A program made the position numbers and the translations under genes. Shown here one piece after another: positions 36,432 through 49,217 of a DNA stretch of 64,000 bases (position 1 is the first letter of the stretch; each line of letters opens with the position of its first letter). Source of the DNA: Paramecium tetraurelia (lineage: Eukaryota; Ciliophora; Oligohymenophorea; Peniculida; Parameciidae); the NCBI RefSeq assembly GCF_000165425.1, contig NW_001799043.1, forward strand, positions 1 through 64,000, in the 5' to 3' direction. The notes beneath the pieces were generated by a model. That model made no database searches and was not told the DNA's origin. It saw nothing but the letters and a program-made list of their open reading frames with translations.

Positions 36432-37517
36432 TCAACTTAGAAATAGTTTTCGTAACTCTGATCTCATTTCTAAGGGACTCATTTTAAGCAATTTATTTCT
36501 ACAATTGGATCTAAACATTATTGCAAAAATGCAAGTGTACACTGCATTATCATAGTTGTTGTAGCATTAAGGAATATTTTCTTTGATAACTAGATTTGGT
36601 TAGAGTTTACGATTCAGTAATATTTAGAACAGTTTAGTGAGTTTGTGTTTTATGTTTTCATAAAATGGCCTACTGCATTTAATGGAATCATATACATAGA
36701 TAATGAATTTGTCTTCAGTAATTGATACTTTAACGAAATACCAATGATTGTGATCATGTTCTATAACAAATCCAATTTTTTTATAGATTAACCAAAACTA
36801 AACAAATCCGAATTATCTAAGTAGTTTTTTTTAAAATTGGTTAGAGTCTTCCAAAGAACATGTGCTTTAGAAGATGATAGTTCTCTAAAATTTCTCTCTC
36901 TTTTAAGGAGGAGTGTCCCAATACAATTATTCATCAAGCTATTAAAGATATTGGATATATCCATCAACAATATTCGCTCTAAGTTAATTTTTATCAGTAA
37001 TAGAATTTAGATCTTTATCATTTATTAGTTTGTTATATTTTTAATGATTATTCTAGATTATTGATTTCTATTATTCTTATTCTTCTGTGATTTCAGAATC
37101 AGAAGGTACATCCAAACATGCACCAAAAAGTGAAGTTTGTGCTGGTTCTTAATATTTATCATTTATAAACATTCCTTTCTTAACAGCAAACTTTTAGTTT
37201 CCATTATTATCCACATCTTGTAAATAAAGGTTTCCTTTGCCATTCTTTTAGAATTTCTAATTGATTTCGCCAATATAAACACTATTTTTTTAAAGAATTA
37301 AAAATTTGTGACTTGTGAATTAAATCACATCCATGCTCTCCATATAAGTGATTGAATAAGCAGAGTCTGGGGAAGGCATTATTGGAATGTTCTCCAAGGA
37401 TTTATTTGCTGGGAGTGCTACTGCGTTAATTCCAGGCCTGGAGTCTATTTTATTGAAATTTATTTATGAGTCTTCATTAATTAATGAATCACTGTCTGAA
37501 ACACAAATATTACCCAT
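36432..37517 (-). CDS. Ulp1/SENP (C48)-like protein with missing catalytic Cys
   Basis: 361 aa, single exon, ATG 37517 to TGA 36434. It starts MGN, a myristoylation signal, followed by a Ser-rich region and one MORN-like stretch (YIGEINQKFQKNGKGNLYL). The C-terminal 190 residues follow the Ulp1 order: QYLQQLDEQL...WDTPP, then HNHWYFVKV with the likely catalytic His258, YVYDS with Asp277, and a Gln317 oxyanion candidate. The expected D-C-G reads D323-N324-A325, so the nucleophile is replaced by Asn, although YTC with Cys329 remains. Active relatives cut SUMO or ubiquitin-like tails. This one is probably inactive but may still bind them. Confidence 0.75.
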
Positions 37518-37709
37518 TTTAATTAAATATAGAAATATACACAGAAATCTCAAAGATTAACATACATAAAAAATTTAGGGGTAACATTGGACCCAAATAT
37601 TTTTAAATTTTTTAATTTAATATTTTTTAAATAAAATCCTTCTTTTTTAATATTAATCAATTTTCTTAAATATAATTGTTAATATTTGCATAATTCGATA
37701 ATTTTTAGA

Positions 37710-38741
37710 ATGAAATTTATCAAAGAAAATAAAGATAATAAAGTTTAATTCTTCGAATAAAAAAAAATCATTTATAAGGGCAGCGTGAGATTAGAAAAGT
37801 TTACCAACATAAAACCAAACAATATTAGTCCTACTCAGAGAGAATATAAAAGTGAATTGAGTCCAATCATAAGACAAAAAAGAGCTTAAACTATTTTAAA
37901 GTAGTTGCTTAATGAATAAAATTAACAGTAATATAGGTTGATTAAATTTAGAGTACTTGAAGCCAAATCCTCAAGGAATTTCAAACTAAAGAGAATATCA
38001 GTTGATTACAACTATTCAATTTAATTGCCGAACATTGAAGAATATTTCCATTCATAAGATAAACTCCAATTGCTCAAAACAATTAAGAATGAAAAGAATA
38101 GAGTAGAAAATCATATTGAGAAATTAGAAAAAATCAAGAAGGAATTAGATCTTTCAGATTATGTATTTACTCAGCATAAACCAAATACTTATCATTCAAA
38201 TACACCTAGCAAATCTGCAAGGAAACAACACACACTTAAATTAAATACAAGTGGCAGCACAGTATTTGGAAAAACAGAGAATGTGAAAAGGCAATTATCT
38301 ATTATTGACTGTGAAGACAGAAAATAGATTGATAAAAACAAAGAAATCGAATTGTATAGGAAGTACGAAAAAGTAAGAGATAGCAAAGTGTTACCTCAGT
38401 TAGTAAATCAGATAAATGAGTCATATGAAGAAAAGAATAAGTTAAGTGATAAATTCAATAGACAATTATATTATTGCATACACAATAGGGATTATAGCAT
38501 ATAAGATAAAATTAAAGAGTATAAAAAGGATAGTTTATCCTACTCTTAATTTTATTCAATATAAAAGAGACTTAAACAACATATGGAGGGCAGATTCAAG
38601 GCAACAGAGAATCAAGTTGTAAAATTTGAGGATGAACTAAAGAATCTAGCCAAAACTAACAGATTAACTGAAAGTAGAAAGCAACAACTATCTAGAATAA
38701 AGATTGAATTGGAGAATGGTAATTACTTAGAAAATTATTGA
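37710..38741 (+). CDS. Basic coiled-coil protein, unassigned
   Basis: 343 aa, single exon from ATG 37710 to TGA 38739. Highly charged (Lys, Glu, Gln, Asn). Helical heptad-like stretches include KNRVENHIEKLEKIKKELD and the last 70 residues. A Ser/Thr/Lys-rich middle (NTPSKSARKQHTLKLNTSGS) looks disordered and phosphorylatable. No known domain. A structural or cytoskeletal role is a guess. The gene starts 193 bases from the divergent C48-like gene. Confidence 0.7.
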
Positions 38742-38881
38742 TATGATTATAAATAGTGTGTTTAAATATTAAATGATTGTCACTATCATTCTTCCAAATG
38801 AATTAAAATAATAGATGGCATTTAAAATAAGTATGTTTTATAGTTTAGAGTGTGAGTGATTAATTTTATTATTATAATATA

Positions 38882-41529
38882 ATGAATAATGTAAATTTAA
38901 GAGTAGTAATTCAACTAGCCTATTTTATATTGGTGCTTACAATAAAATTAGTTAATCATAATTCAGAATACTTTTAAGTTATTTTAAGTATGATCTTAAC
39001 TATGCTCTTTATACCTTTTAATAGATATGTGAATACATGCGTTGAGCAATAATAACTGATATTTAAATCACTATGGTAAGTTTTAAATTCTATTTTGTTT
39101 GGGCAGCGTTGATCTTGGGTTGATAAATGATGGATTCCTAAGTAGATTTCAGTATTTTTGGTTGGGATTAACAATATAACTAGAATTTGATTCCACGATC
39201 CAAAATTAAATAGTTAGAGTTGGATACCTCTTGGTTGTAATTGCTTCAGCAAATTTGACTTCAATTTATCTATTAATTGATTCGTCTGCAATTGGGATCA
39301 TTTTTGGCGAAGCTTTGTATGGTTTGCTACTATTATATTAATTTATTGTGAAAACAAATTAGTAGGTAAAGAAGTTGCCTCTACAGAAACCTTGTTCTCA
39401 TAGTTTTACTGAGAAAATAGAGAGTCCTCAATAACAGATATTTGATGAAGACTCGAATCAAATTAAATTTATGCCATTGAATTAAGGATTAGGAAAAAAC
39501 TCTTCATTATATTCAAGGGATCCATCGGTTCTTGAATAAATAGAATAGTAAAAAACCTTTTATGAGATTTTATTCAATTAGTTTCCTGAGGGAATATTAA
39601 TAATCAATGATCAAAATAAGATTGATTATCACAATAATCAAGTCTACAATTTGTTGGGAAGAAAACATATTCAAAATAGACAAGATTAAATATTGCCTCG
39701 TTTGTATGAATTAAAGAATTATAGTTCGAAATTTCAATTTGAGGAATAAGCATAGTTTGACAAATTCTTTTCAAATTTGGACAAAAAGCTAAAATTTAAT
39801 TAACGTGAATATAATTAACCTTTCGATTAACAATTTGATCAATAAATAAACAATGAGAACTCTAAAGAGAGCATTTTCAATAACAATTTCGATGACAATC
39901 AAACCGATTACTATTTTCAAGCCGAACTCAGTAAAGCTGAAACCCTAAAATAAGAATTGGATAAGGCCTTATCAGAAAAAGTAACGGAGAAAAACGGATT
40001 GTCATCTCCATTTTAAAGATAATAATCTTTTCCTTCCTAAAGAACATATAAGGGATAGGATAAAATCAAATTTTCACCCGAAGTCAAAAAGATGTTGTGT
40101 ATGATAGAAGAATCTTCTGAAGATCATGATAACGAATTATAAGAAGATAAGTCTTAGAGTGAGTGTAATACTGGATTATTGATCCAGATAACAATTAAAC
40201 CCTATATTTATGAAAATAAAAGAAGTGTATTACTTCTGATAAGAGATGTGTCATTATTTAACCAATTCAAAGTGTTATAATAGCAAAATAAAAACAAATC
40301 TAGGATGCTGGCCTATGTTTCTCATGAGTTGCGTAATCCATTAGGAGCTATAATTGAAATAAATTAATAATTGAAAATTCAATTTTAACAAGATAACAAC
40401 TTGATTTCAAAGTAATCAATACTAAAATAACATTAGATACCTGTAGCCTTTGCAGAGTTCTGCAATATCAATTTAAGGTTTGGCTAATGATTTATTGGAT
40501 TTAGCTTAATTGAAAGCTGGAAAATTTAATTTGACATGCAAGGATTTTTCAATATATCAATTATTGAATGATGCTATATCAATTATGTAATATCCTGTAA
40601 GTTTAAGGAATTTGAAATTAGATTTACAATATGACGATAAAATTCCTCAGATAATAAATTCTGATTCATAAAGAATATAACAGATAATATTTAATCTTAT
40701 TAGCAATGCCACCAAATTCACCAAGGTTGGTGGAATAACTGTAACAGCTAAATTGCTATAGCCAAAGCTTATAGAAATCTGTGTTGAAGATACAGGAGTA
40801 GGTTTGAAGCCAGAAGATAAAAATAAATTGTTTTAACCATTTGGGAAATTGGAAGATACTAAAAATATGAATACGTCAGGAGTAGGCTTAGGATTGATGA
40901 TAAGCAATGTGCTAGCTTAGAAATTAAGCGGAAATGATGAAGGATTATAAGTAGATTCAAAAGGAGTAGATAAAGGAACTAGATTTGTATTTAAAATTCA
41001 GGATGTTAGTGAAAATTAAGCATCAACTCCGAAGGAATCCAAAGCACTCATCATGAAAGAGAGCAGTCATCGAAATATACTAATTCAGAAGAGATTCGAA
41101 GATTTATCCATGGAACCATTATAAAATTGTAAATGTCCTAAGATTATTATCGCTGATGATGAACCAATCAACTTGCAAACACTAGGTTGGAAACTAGATC
41201 GAATGAAATACACCTATCTAAAAGCTTAAAGTGGTTAAGAATGCATAGAAATTCTATAAAATTGGTATAAAAATTAAGATTATTGTTGCAATTGGATTAA
41301 ATTTATCATTCTCGATATTAATATGCCTTACTTAAATGGATATTAGACTTCTAAATTAGTAAGACAAATGGAAGTAGAGAAATAAGTTAAAAGATGCAAG
41401 ATAATAGGATGTAGTGGATTTACAGATAATGAAAGCAAAAGAGTAGGATTTGAAAGTGGAATGGATATCTTTATATCAAAGCCAATTGAGGATAAGGAGT
41501 TGTAAAGTGCCCTATAGTAGCTTTAATGA
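38882..41529 (+). CDS. Hybrid histidine kinase with membrane segments, PAS and receiver domains
   Basis: 863 aa with introns 39076-39106 and 40412-40436. The N-terminal third has about six membrane segments. A PAS-like segment (FYEILFNQFPEGILIINDQ) and a long Gln/Asn-rich spacer follow. The kinase core has the H-box VSHELRNPLGAI with His471, an N-box (NLISNATKFTKVGGI), DTGVGL and GVGLGLMISN. The receiver at the C-terminus has IADDEP, phospho-acceptor Asp793 in IILDINMPYLNG, and a late Lys in ISKP. Signal would pass from His471 to Asp793. The sensed stimulus is unknown. Hybrid kinases of this kind are known in ciliates, amoebae, fungi and plants. Confidence 0.93.
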
Positions 41530-41690
41530 TAAAATGATTCGTGTAATTAAACTAACATATATAGTCTTCCAGCTATTTAAATTTTCCTCCTTCTTCTCTG
41601 TTGTTTGAATACTAAGCTAAATAAATTAATTTGAAATAATATCTATATATAACTAATTGAATAGGATTTGTTTTTCAATCTTTATATAAA

Positions 41691-43555
41691 TCATTCCTTT
41701 TTGAATAGTTCATCCAAAGATTCCTAATTACTTAAGTATCCCAAACCTTTACAGTTGAATATAGAGGCATTGCTATTTTCTGACCTTTTTAGACTAGCCC
41801 CGCTTTATTTTCTATTCATTAGACTACTCAAGGCTATGTGTTAGTTTTCCTTATTAGGATTTGACAGTCTGTGTTATTAAGTACCTTTATCCTTAAGATG
41901 TTCATAGCAATCTTAAGATTCAATTAACTAATCAGTAAATTATAAAAATGATTTGCTTTTTTATTTGCAATTAATTCCTGATTCTAATTTTGAATTTTGA
42001 ATATTTTTGATTTATTTCAAAATTACTTAATTATCAATTTAATGACTATCATAATTAACTTTTTAATTTTAATTTTACATACCCTTAGGAACAAGAATCT
42101 CTTTATTATTATTTCTATTAGCTTTTTATAACTCTTATTTTGATATCTGATTTGAAGGAGAAATGGATCTTTGATTTTAAGAAGGAAATTGAGTATTATT
42201 GTTCGATCTACTTTCGGTTGCACTTCTTTATTAACTTCTATTTTGAGACATCAAAGAACCTTCAAGTAATTGTCTCAATTATGAGGTTTGATTAAACTTT
42301 GATTAAAACTATTCTAAACTAAAGTAAATAATCTCATAACATTTTGTTTGGGTATGGTTAATCTTATAGTCAATCATTTAACTTTCTTCTAGAATAAAAT
42401 TACCAAGATCTCTTTTGCATATCCAAAACTACTATTATTTCATTTTGTATTCATCATCCATCATCTTCTCTTGTTATTTCAATTGTTTAAGCTGAGTTGT
42501 GGTCTATTTTTCATTTGAATACGTTGATTTTGACAAGGAGGATATTTTCGATCTTAACTCTTCTAATCTTTTATTTTAATCATCTTGATCTTTCCTCCTT
42601 GCATCTATCTGCTTAACATAATCATTAAAGGACTATTTCAATGATTTGCTTTCCTCAGTTATTGGAATTAACAATTCCTTTAATGCTTAAGAGGATCCTA
42701 CAATCTTGGATCCCAAGAGTTTTATCTAAACTAAACAACACTCATACTTATGAACCCATCTCTTTAAACAGTGTATTGATGTTAATTTTCATGTTATCTA
42801 CAATAACTTTCTTTGCAATTGCTTCAATCTTGCCTCCATACTCGCTTGTTACTTATCCGAATTCCTAAGCTCATAATTGAAGAAGAACCTTCATTATAGA
42901 TTTATTATGCTTCAAACACTCCAATACTTATTTAAGGTTTGACTGTAATTGTCCATATATGGATTATATTTCATTATCACTTAAAATTTGCTCAATTTAG
43001 CAGTTCATAATATTAATTCAATATAATAATTCAGATATCAATTTTTCATCAACCTTATTTCCAATCAACCACACAATCAAGTAAATTACACATGGATACA
43101 TCAAATGATTCCAATCTTTTTCTGACAGAATAAAAAATATCCTCAATATTAATTAAAAGTACAAGAAATACAGAAACCTCCCAAGCAAATGATTAAATAG
43201 TTTACTAATGACAATTGTATGCGGAAACATCAATGAAATAATTGGTATCCCAGTTATTAATCTAAATTGATTGATATAATACTATACACATATATTGTAC
43301 AATAACTTGAATTACCAAAAATTAGAGATGTTTCTGATTTATCCTCTATTAAACACTTTTCACATTGTTTTTTAGAAATTGCACAGCTTTTTTTATAAAT
43401 TAAAAATACCATTTAAAAATAAGTAAGACTTTTATTAGTAAACAGACCCAAAATATTGTCTTTGAATCATATTCATCGAATTCTTCATATTGAGATATTG
43501 CTCTTTTTGATATCTCACTTTGAGAATTCTACTTCTCTACTAGTTCGATATCCAT
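41691..43555 (-). CDS. Coiled-coil protein with Cys-rich N-terminus
   Basis: Minus strand, ATG 43555 to TGA 41693, with several short introns that I placed only in part. The N-terminus begins MDIELVEKQNSQSEISKRAI. A Cys-rich patch (CCAISKKQCEKCLIED) follows, possibly a zinc-binding B-box-like element. Long coiled-coil segments come next (IEQILSDNEIQSIYGQLQSNL, KELLIPITEESKSLKQSFNDY, RLEELRSKISSLSKS). The C-terminal 200 residues are disordered, rich in Ser, Asn and Gln. TRIM-like order without a RING. Function unknown. Confidence 0.7.
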
Positions 43556-43630
43556 ATTTTATTTAATATTATGAAAATAATGAAAAGAAGAAAATAGGAA
43601 ATAAACTGTCTTTCCTTTTTCAATTAAAGA

Positions 43631-43850
43631 ATGAAATAGAATAAGAAGGGAGGCGAAGGCAATTGGATAATAAATGGAGAATATTGAAATCAACAACAGG
43701 TGTAAAAACAAAGGGAAAATTAATTATTAGGTTAATCTCCATTAGCAGTGTTCTATAAGAATGGTGATTGTTTTGTAATGAAATATTATAGATAAAATGA
43801 TGAGATTTTAGGAGCACCAATTACCATATCTGAAATTAAACTCACGTTTT
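43631..43850 (+). pseudogene. Short frame broken by an in-frame TGA
   Basis: ATG 43631 opens a frame that hits TGA at codon 19 (43685) and continues as convincing protein sequence on the other side (SPLAVFYKNGDCFVMKYY, ILGAPITISEIKLTF). No GT...AG intron can remove the stop. It lies in the 350-base gap between two minus-strand genes. It could be a decayed small gene, a sequencing error, or chance; the minus strand is also open for about 65 codons here. Confidence 0.35.
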
Positions 43851-43902
43851 GGGTAATATAGTTTCACATTTAACTAGAGATTTAATTAATTTCAAAATTA
43901 AT

Positions 43903-45846
43903 TCAAGATTTTTTTACAGATGGTCTTCTACTATGTAACTGCAACTATTATATCACTTAAGGAGCCTTATTGTTGGTAAATGTCAATGGTTTTTCATATT
44001 TTTTCTTCTCCAACATCTCCTTTATTTATTATCCCTCAATTAATAATTTTCCCATTTGACTAATTTCTCTATTTGTTCTGCTTAATAAAGTGTTTTCATG
44101 TGAAGTTAATTAAATTTTAGCAGCCAGTCTATCACACTCCTATTACAATTATTTATTCATTCCTTCCAATCTTTCTACAACTGATTATAAATGCAATATC
44201 TCCCTATCTTTCAAGATCATCTGTTATGCATTCTTATCAAAATTTTAAGAACTTTACTTAATGTAAATGAATACTTTTTATTATTTCTCCTTAATTATCT
44301 CAATTCTTCTTCGTTTTTTTGTAAGTCATTCTCAAGATTAGCAACTTACCTTAAGAGATCTCTATTCTAATCTTATAATTGCATACATTATTAAGATACC
44401 TCTTCAAAGGATCTACATTATTTTAATATTATACTATTCTGCTTATTCTAAATAAATTCTCTCTTCTTATATCTATTTAATCAAATTTTCTGAATTCTTC
44501 TATTTCATTTCCAAATCCATATATTTATCATCCTTAATTTTAATAAGATCGATGAGATTTTATCTTTCCTTTTTCAATGACTCTACTTAATTTAAAGTAT
44601 CTTTCAATTCTTTAGATTATAGATCCTTAACCTAACTTAATTGATTAGCTTATATTTAATTTTCCTTTAACAATTAAGCAATTTAAGCCTATTAATCAGA
44701 CTTATGTTATTATAATTCCTTTAATTATTAATTAAACTCTTTGATTTGCTATTAAAATTATATATCCTTAAACTACTACTATTGTAATTGCGATTATAAT
44801 TTATCTGTAAGAGAGTCCTTTTCAAGTAATTAATCTTTGAAATTTTCAGCTTCTTGCAAATATTAGTTGTTCAATTCTTCTAATTCAGAATACTTTTATG
44901 TGAGAATAGTTAATTCTTCATTTATAGCTTAAATCTATTATTGATATTGTAGATTTTTCATTTGCAATTAATCAAATTGAACTTTCATTGATTAAAACTC
45001 TTTGTTCTTATTTTTCTCAGAATTAGAGAATTATTGTTAGAGAGTAGAAAATCTTTCATTAGAATTTTAAATTGAATCAATTTTAGATGCCAATTTATTT
45101 CTTTCTATTTCAATTTATTAATAATCGCTATATAAGTAAGAAAGATTTTGTTCATATTTTTCTGACTAATATTTCATTTATTAATTATAATTCTTTAGAT
45201 CCTCTATTTTAGAATATAATTAACTTATTTCTTATTCTTTTTTAATGATTAATCTCTCCAATTCCTTAACTTTCTTTCTGTTTTATTTTTTGACATGTTT
45301 GTTTTGATCTGAATTCTACAGCTGTTTACCATCCTAAGTATATGGATCATGATTATTAAGTGATTCTTATAAGTTGGCTACCTCTTAAGCTAATTATTCA
45401 TTATCTTCTTGCAATGAATGAATCTGTTCTTTATACAAATGATTCTCCTATGTTAGGTATTCATTCTATTAAATTTTATGTTGCATTTGTGATATATGAA
45501 GATCGTTTTCTTCGATTATTTAGTTGTAATACGATGCAGCAGATTCAATTTGTTTTTTGCATTCATGTATTTAATTTTCAAAGAATTCATTTTCTTATCT
45601 TAAATTCTGACTTATAGCAAATTATGTTCTGAGATCATTCTTGAGATTTTCAATTTGATCATTTAATTCATTATTTTCTGTTTCAAATGAACACAAAGTC
45701 TAGAATTAGGATTTGAAGGTTTACCTACTTCAATGTTTGAATTTCATTTTGTAATTTCTAATTTTCGAAGCCTATATTTTGATTGAGTTTATAAAGATTG
45801 TCATATCTTGAATGCAATTCTAGTAATTCTTCATCTTAAGAAGACA
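43903..45846 (-). CDS. Long coiled-coil protein
   Basis: Minus strand, ATG 45846 to TGA 43905, about 620 aa with three or more short introns (25 nt after codon 42, a 22-nt one near 44400, a 23-nt one near 44250). Almost the whole length is heptad-rich and dominated by Gln, Glu, Asn, Lys and Leu (LLELHSRYDNLYKLNQNIGF, KVKELERLIIKKEQEISQL). The last 40 residues are basic (HSRRPSVKKS). It looks like a cytoskeletal or basal-body filament protein. No homologue is recognisable by eye, because such sequences match many coiled coils. Confidence 0.75.
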
Positions 45847-46774
45847 TAAAATATATTTATATTTAAAATAAAAGATTAACGATCATAAAATTATCATTTT
45901 TCATCTTCTGAATCACTCACTTTAATATCATTTCCGAATAAATCATTGAAACTACCTTCCTTTTTGATTTATTTGATAATTTAATCCACTTATATGGTTT
46001 ATTAGTATCACTATTATTATTAAATAAATTAAGATATGCAAGGCATATATGGGTATTATAAATGAAAGGTTAATTAGCCAAACAGAGCATTTATTGAATA
46101 CTATTTGGTCTTTTTATATAATCAAAGGGTTATTGAAGAAGAAGCAAATTACGATCTGATTTCACTAGCCTATGGCTTATACTGTTGTTATTTTCAGTTT
46201 TATGGATTTATGAAGATGTGAGCTCTCAAAAATCGGATGAGTAAAATTGAGAGAAGGATGGTTTACGTTTGTTATTAAAGATTACTAGTTTAGATCGATC
46301 ATCCTCAAATTGGAATTACTCATTTTATTTCTTAATACAATTTTAAAACTCGAGTTCATTTCAACTAAAAAGAGTGATTTAAGGGTGAAACTATTAAAAA
46401 TTCGACGTTTTTAATTCTCTAAGATTCTTTTGTTACCTCTAATTCCTTCTTGTTTTTATAAAATTACTAAATTAATTTAAAATTTGTAAAATTAATTACC
46501 TAAAATATGTAAAATTAATAAAACCTTAATCTCTCAACTTCCTAATTTTTTTCTTTATTTTATCCAGCTGGTAAGAACAAGCAATTTCAATTCATATTTA
46601 AACAATTTTTGAATATTGATCCAAATTATTTAAAGAAACTTCACTTGAGGCTTGAGATAGAATGACAATCAAGGATAATTATTATTGGATTCAAAAGATC
46701 GAAAGCCTTAAGATTTAACTAATTAAAAATAATATAAATGAGTAATTAGAAACTAAATATGTTCATAGATGTAT
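45847..46774. other. Unresolved region with fragments of coding-like sequence
   Basis: Two fragments stand out. On the minus strand, 45894-46007 is open for 38 codons and ends in a credible acidic C-terminus (EGSFNDLFGNDIKVSDSEDEK, TGA at 45896). On the plus strand, 46036-46221 opens with ATG, has TGA at codon 10, and then reads as good protein (NRAFIEYYLVFLYNQRVIEEE). I could not join either to a full gene. The rest is AT-rich and non-coding by eye. Confidence 0.4.
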
Positions 46775-47821
46775 TCATAATAAAACCTAGTAACCTAATA
46801 TCGATGGTTGCTAGGTCTAGTTTAATCTATTTCTGGCAGTATTCGGAGCGGATGTATTGGGCCTTGTAAAGAATTATCGACTGCTTAAATTGCCTTGTCT
46901 CAAATCAAAGCTTTCAGCCATTTTAAATGGTCTTACATTTTTAAAAAGTATATCATCAAATTTTATAAATTTTTTTATTATTTATGGTGTATATGAATTT
47001 TTCATAGCAACTTGATTGCATTTGATTAAAGTAGGTTATTTCTTATTTAATCTGCTTAAGAGCTTTTAATTTTATGATTTCAATTAATCATTGGTAATCT
47101 ATAAATCAATTTTACTTTTTTATAATTCTTAAATAGATTTTTTACATTCAAATAGTTCTCTGGATAAATCAATAGTAATGCTTTATTGTTCTTGAATTTA
47201 CTACTTGGATTATTTCACAGGTTTTTCTTTCTTCTTCTTAGCTAGTTCTGTTTGAGTAGAAATGGAGAAATATTTGTTTACTTTAATTTAATTCTAATTA
47301 TGGATTGAACTTTGGGTTTCATATTTAATTGTTTATTATGGAATTTAAATAGGTTTAGAATTTTAAGTATTTGGAACAAGGAATACTGGTTAGGGTTGTT
47401 CATCATAATTAAGGAAGACTTCTGCAATATTTTTCTAAAGCATATTTCTTTGGGCATGATACTCAGATTCAGAAATGATGTTATGATTCTTGAGTTGTAA
47501 TAATAGGGAGTTTATCTTTTAGGTTAATAGTTAATTGACAATTTCAAGACTCACATAATTTTTTGTTTGGATAGACTTGAACTCTTACTCTAAAATAAGT
47601 TTTGAATACTATTCATTTTTTAGTTTGAGTTATTCACAAATTAACTTACAATCTTCATACTATTCAACAATTGATAACAATTATTCTTTGTATTTGCATT
47701 CCATTAGTTTCATCTATTAGATAACATAATCGTGAGCTTTTGATTATAACGAAGTTAATTCATTCCTTAATGTAATTGCTTATGAATCTCTTAAGATCTA
47801 TATATATTCATCGTGTTTCAT
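46775..47821 (-). CDS. Coiled-coil protein, unassigned
   Basis: 348 aa, single exon from ATG 47821 to TGA 46777. The first 130 residues form a helical coiled coil (QQMKLMECKYKEQLLSIVEQ). A Pro/Gln/Ser-rich linker (YFSISTQTELAKKKKEKPV) is followed by a second coiled coil (SRELFECKKSIQELQKSK). The C-terminal tail is Arg/Asn/Thr-rich (RPNTSAPNTARNRLNQT) and probably disordered. No known domain. Confidence 0.75.
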
Positions 47822-48381
47822 ATGGGTATATTATTTATAGATATAAATATTAGTAACAATTTATAAAATTCTAATAAACATTCCTTATATATATATAAAA
47901 TATTGTATCAAAATTTCTTTAAAAATTTAAGAGGATTGATCATTTTTGATTTTGTTGGAAGAAAATAATTGATGTTCTTACTAATTTATTATCCCTTCCA
48001 TGATATTCAAGTAAAAGGGAAAGCTTTGTCTTTAATTGGCAACCTTTTATTATATCAAATAATTCTCTCTAAATCTAAGAGATTCTACAATAACTGAGAT
48101 ATTGGTAATAACAGAATAATAATTCATTGGAATGAACTCATTAATTGATTTTTGATACTCATTTTTATCAATCTAATAAATTGTAATGGAACCAATCACT
48201 AAAAATAACCATAAACCAAAATGTTGCTTTAGGATATATTAAAATTGTATATTAACTCTTTATGATAATAATAGTATAAGTACTAAATAGAAGAGATGGA
48301 AGAATTAATTATATGATATAATTATTATAATGATTTTTATTAATATAATTACTATGGTTATTGTTTAAAACATCAATTAAA
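47822..48381. other. Intergenic between divergent genes
   Basis: About 560 bases, AT-rich, between the divergent coiled-coil gene and the zinc-finger gene. No supported gene. Confidence 0.5.
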
Positions 48382-48823
48382 ATGCAATAATATTTAGAGG
48401 TTGGTTATGCTTTGTCAAATAGAGCCAGATGTACAGGATGCTTTTAAAATATTGCAAAAAATGAAATTAGATTTGGGCATGTTTTTGTGGCCCCAGGATT
48501 TGGATATGACAAAAAACATTGGTATCATTTGACATGTTTAAAATTCATACCAAAAGGAGATCGTAATCAAGATGTTCCTCTGATTAACATTCATTGTTTG
48601 AAATCAGAGGATCAAAAGAAAGTCCATGATAGATTAGATTTCGTTAAAAAAAACTGTGGAAAAAGTATATCATTTATATTATTATCAAGAATTTGCAAAA
48701 GAATGTAAATTAATGGAAAAGCAAGATGATCAGTGTGAATATATCAAAGCAGATAAAGACATCTTTTCAACTTTTATTAAACATATGAGACACAAATAAT
48801 AAAAGGAATTAGGAGAGTTTTGA
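48382..48823 (+). CDS. Stand-alone PARP-type zinc finger protein
   Basis: 138 aa with one 25-nt intron (48665-48689). The first 60 residues match the PARP-type zinc finger (zf-PARP): VGYALSNRARCTGC provides the first two Cys, a basic and hydrophobic middle follows (KNEIRFGHVF), and KKHWYHLTC provides His and the last Cys. The remainder is charged and helical and carries no catalytic ADP-ribosyl transferase or ligase domain. Such fingers recognise DNA nicks and ends in PARP1 and DNA ligase III. Here it may sense or mark DNA breaks, which is inference. Confidence 0.85.
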
Positions 48824-49217
48824 TGAATGTAATGATTATTTAATAAATAATATATTAAACAAATTGAATCAATTAGTTATACTAATAATTACTGAAGAGT
48901 GCTTTGAAATAAGTTAATAATTGATATTCAGTTATATATAAATACATGTTATCTAAATGATATGAACAATTTCGGATCCTAATTAGTAGTTTTAATTAAG
49001 ATTTTATACTATTGTAATTCATAGTTTCAAGTTTGTCCAAAACAAAGAAATATATTAAATTGATTAACTGATAGTATTGAGCAATCAAGGTGAGAATAAG
49101 TGGGTATGATTAGAATTAGACGTTATGAATGATTATTGTTTTATTGTCTAACTTTATTATGTTTAATGTATCTAAATATTTACATCAAATCAAATTTTTG
49201 ATTATTTAATACTTAAT
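48824..49217. other. Intergenic
   Basis: About 390 bases of AT-rich DNA before the tandem Cys-motif genes. Nothing recognised. Confidence 0.5.

Noticed and set aside
42023-42223. Minus-strand frame of 66 codons rich in Ile and Lys
   Set aside because: It is a different frame of the minus-strand coiled-coil gene 41691-43555, whose long frame runs through it with Gln at TAA/TAG.
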